Positions 62,499 to 64,000 of a stretch of 64,000 bases of DNA are shown here, in pieces. The DNA is from Ruminococcus sp. YE282 (GTDB lineage: Bacteria > Bacillota > Clostridia > Oscillospirales > Acutalibacteraceae): NCBI GenBank assembly GCA_900101355.1, contig FMUV01000003.1, forward strand, positions 78,984-142,983, written 5' to 3'. The stretch's first letter is position 1. Each line of letters opens with the position of its first letter. The position numbers were made by a program, and so were the translations under genes. The notes under the pieces are model-generated. The model worked only from the letters and a program-made list of their open reading frames with translations. It was not told where the DNA came from and searched no databases.

Positions 62499-64000
62499 AT
62501 GTTCAAAAAAGCAATTAGTCTTTTATTGTCATTGATGTTGATTATTACATCACTTTCAATCACAGCAATCAGCGTTTCTGCTGCTGATATAAAGTATGTA
62601 GTAGCCGGCACAGCTAACCTTTGCGATAGCACATGGGATTTCTCTGAGGAATCCGGCAATATTATGACTGAAAAAGAAGATGGCACATATGAACTCGTCT
62701 TTAGCCCTACCGAAGAATTGGGTGTAGTTCAGATTAAAGTAGCTAAGCTCACAGACGGTAAGGTTCAGGCAGACGAAGACTATTACGGTGATGCATCAGG
62801 CAATAACATTACCTTTAAGGTTACAGATGCAGGTGATGTTACCGTAACATTTGACCCGAGCACAAAAGAAATCAAAGTTAAGGGCGACAACGTAGAGATG
62901 GTTAGCGATCTCAAAATTGACGCTATGCGTGCAGTCGGCAACGGCGACGGCAACTGGCTTAACGGTGTTGGTTGGGATCCGGCAGACGACTCTAACAAGA
63001 TGACTGAGGTTTCAGACAATGTCTATGAAATTTCTTATGATGGTCTTGAAGCTTATGATAACTATCAGGTAAAGTTTGCTGCTAACGGTTCTTGGACTGA
63101 TAACTGGGGCGGCGAGTTTAAAGCTTCGGGTGTAAAGACAGATGCTGACTACAACGGCGGCAACATTACAATTGATGTTCCTGAAGATAATTCAACTGTA
63201 AAACTTACACTTGACCTTACTGGTTTTGATTATGCTTCAAAGACAGGCGCTAAGTTTACAGTTACAATAAACGGTGAAGAGCAGGAAGAAACAACAGTTG
63301 CTCCAACAACCGAGGCTGTTACAACAAAGCCTGAAGAGACTACTGCAGCACCGGCTGAGGAAGGTCTTAACGTTAAGGCAACTTCAAACTACTTCCCTGA
63401 ATTTACACAGCACTTTGATGCTTCAACTGATACTGTTACTGTAACATACTTTATCAATTCAGAGAAGAGAATGCTCAACAGCCAGTGGAAACTTACATAT
63501 GATCCATCAGTTCTCAAGTTCAATGCTGATAAGAACGTTGACGAGGATGACAACTGGACATTTATGCCACAGGCAGGCGACGCAGTTTGCAACCCCGCAG
63601 ATGCAGGCATTATCAAAGGTAACTGCACAAGCCTTAAGCTTTACAGACTTCAGACAAAGACCGGCGGCAAGGTTCCGTTCGTTTCTGTTACATTCGATGT
63701 TGTAGGAACAGGTAACACAACCGTTAATCTTGAACTTGAAGTAATGCAGATTGCAAACCTTGACCCAACAACTAAGCAGGAAGATCCTGATACCGAAGAA
63801 ACTGTTGCAAGAGGCAGCGAGATTCTTGAAGTATCAGTTCCGATTACAAGAGTTGCATATGTATATGAGGGAACACTTGATCCTTCATACGAGCCTGCAA
63901 CAGAAGCTCCTACTACTGAGGCTCCGACAACAGTAGCCCCAACAACAGAAGCTCCAACAACAGAAGCTCCAACAACAGAAGCTCCTACAACAGAAGCTCC
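62499..64000 (+). CDS. Secreted starch-binding-like surface protein, cut by the window end
   Basis: At least 500 residues; the 3' end lies outside. Signal peptide (about 1-27). Two X25-like modules as in pullulanases: 'VVAGTANLCDSTWDFSEESGN' (about 32-125) and 'GNGDGNWLNGVGWDPADD' (about 148-265). A short Thr/Pro/Glu linker (about 267-288), then a beta-sandwich (about 288-455, with 'SQWKLTYDPSVLKFNADKN' and 'VPFVSVTFDVVGTGNTTVNLEL') with a cohesin-like pattern, then repeats of TTEAP. The modules and linkers resemble R. bromii amylosome surface proteins such as Sas20, named from memory; a dockerin or anchor may lie beyond the edge. AAGGAGG precedes the ATG. Confidence 0.8.
   Translation, partial: MFKKAISLLLSLMLIITSLSITAISVSAADIKYVVAGTANLCDSTWDFSEESGNIMTEKEDGTYELVFSPTEELGVVQIKVAKLTDGKVQADEDYYGDASGNNITFKVTDAGDVTVTFDPSTKEIKVKGDNVEMVSDLKIDAMRAVGNGDGNWLNGVGWDPADDSNKMTEVSDNVYEISYDGLEAYDNYQVKFAANGSWTDNWGGEFKASGVKTDADYNGGNITIDVPEDNSTVKLTLDLTGFDYASKTGAKFTVTINGEEQEETTVAPTTEAVTTKPEETTAAPAEEGLNVKATSNYFPEFTQHFDASTDTVTVTYFINSEKRMLNSQWKLTYDPSVLKFNADKNVDEDDNWTFMPQAGDAVCNPADAGIIKGNCTSLKLYRLQTKTGGKVPFVSVTFDVVGTGNTTVNLELEVMQIANLDPTTKQEDPDTEETVARGSEILEVSVPITRVAYVYEGTLDPSYEPATEAPTTEAPTTVAPTTEAPTTEAPTTEAPTTEA
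63897..64000 (+). repeat. 15-bp coding repeat encoding PTTEA linker units
   Basis: About seven units of the 15-bp type CCAACAACAGAAGCT encode a Thr/Glu/Ala/Pro linker in the starch-binding protein and continue past the window end. Units vary at third positions (ACT/ACA, GAG/GAA). Confidence 0.9.

Noticed and set aside
63897-64000. CRISPR-like or tandem DNA repeat
   Set aside because: The 15-bp units are in frame and encode a Thr/Glu/Ala/Pro linker with synonymous variation, so they are coding repeats.

Overview
The window looks like chromosome from a low-GC Gram-positive gut anaerobe of the Clostridia, most plausibly a Ruminococcus close to R. bromii. The support is: a secreted GH13 alpha-amylase carrying three CBM26-like starch-binding modules and an internal dockerin; a second, cut-off secreted protein with pullulanase X25-like modules and Thr/Glu/Ala/Pro linkers; pyruvate phosphate dikinase; ThyX instead of ThyA; many TTG/GTG starts behind strong AGGAGG sites; and the Firmicutes-type order glmU-prs-pth-mfd. 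Lineage is inferred from gene content, not from a database search.

Layout. 1-2278: TetR-controlled ABC exporter operon (minus strand) with a textbook promoter overlapping a palindromic operator; the permease reading frame is broken by a stop. 2541-13064: a compact 17-gene phage-type cluster with terminase, portal, protease-scaffold, capsid, neck proteins, tube-like protein, LysM protein, hub, spike, gp25, gpJ and gpI. No integrase, repressor, sheath, tape measure, fibre, holin or lysin is visible. 13205-15863: enolase and a ZIP metal transporter, each behind the same 16-bp palindromic operator placed just after the -10 box. 16071-19443: tRNA-Pro(GGG) and the dockerin amylase. 19715-24954: thyX, tmk, a DJ-1 protein, 5-formyl-THF cyclo-ligase, mltG and a U32 peptidase-like gene. 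25176-30463: alanine racemase, an ATP-grasp protein, a 39-residue Cys-rich microprotein, a GT-C-like membrane protein and a patatin.

30665-40398 (minus strand): a membrane protein, a PrsA-like lipoprotein, mfd, pth, a decayed zinc-ribbon membrane gene, prs and a one-domain GlmU. 40717-43953: ppdK and an acetyltransferase. 44067-47659: a DUF896 gene and a zinc-type ArsR/methyltransferase/P-type ATPase operon. 47950-51176: ilvB-ilvN-ilvC. 51393-53276: amtB and a PII gene behind a long leader that can fold as an attenuator. 53717-62334: a second alanine racemase, polA, a low-molecular-weight phosphatase, rimI, tsaD, two small membrane proteins, a cyclophilin and galE. 62499-64000: the truncated starch-binding surface protein.

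How the parts fit. The two secreted starch proteins suggest a cell-bound amylosome, and PPDK, enolase and the branched-chain amino acid genes are ordinary central metabolism. The most unusual part is the phage-type cluster: its genes are intact, overlapping and end at their own terminator, yet lack what is needed for integration, lysis or a normal long tail. It may be a deleted prophage or a domesticated DNA-packaging particle.
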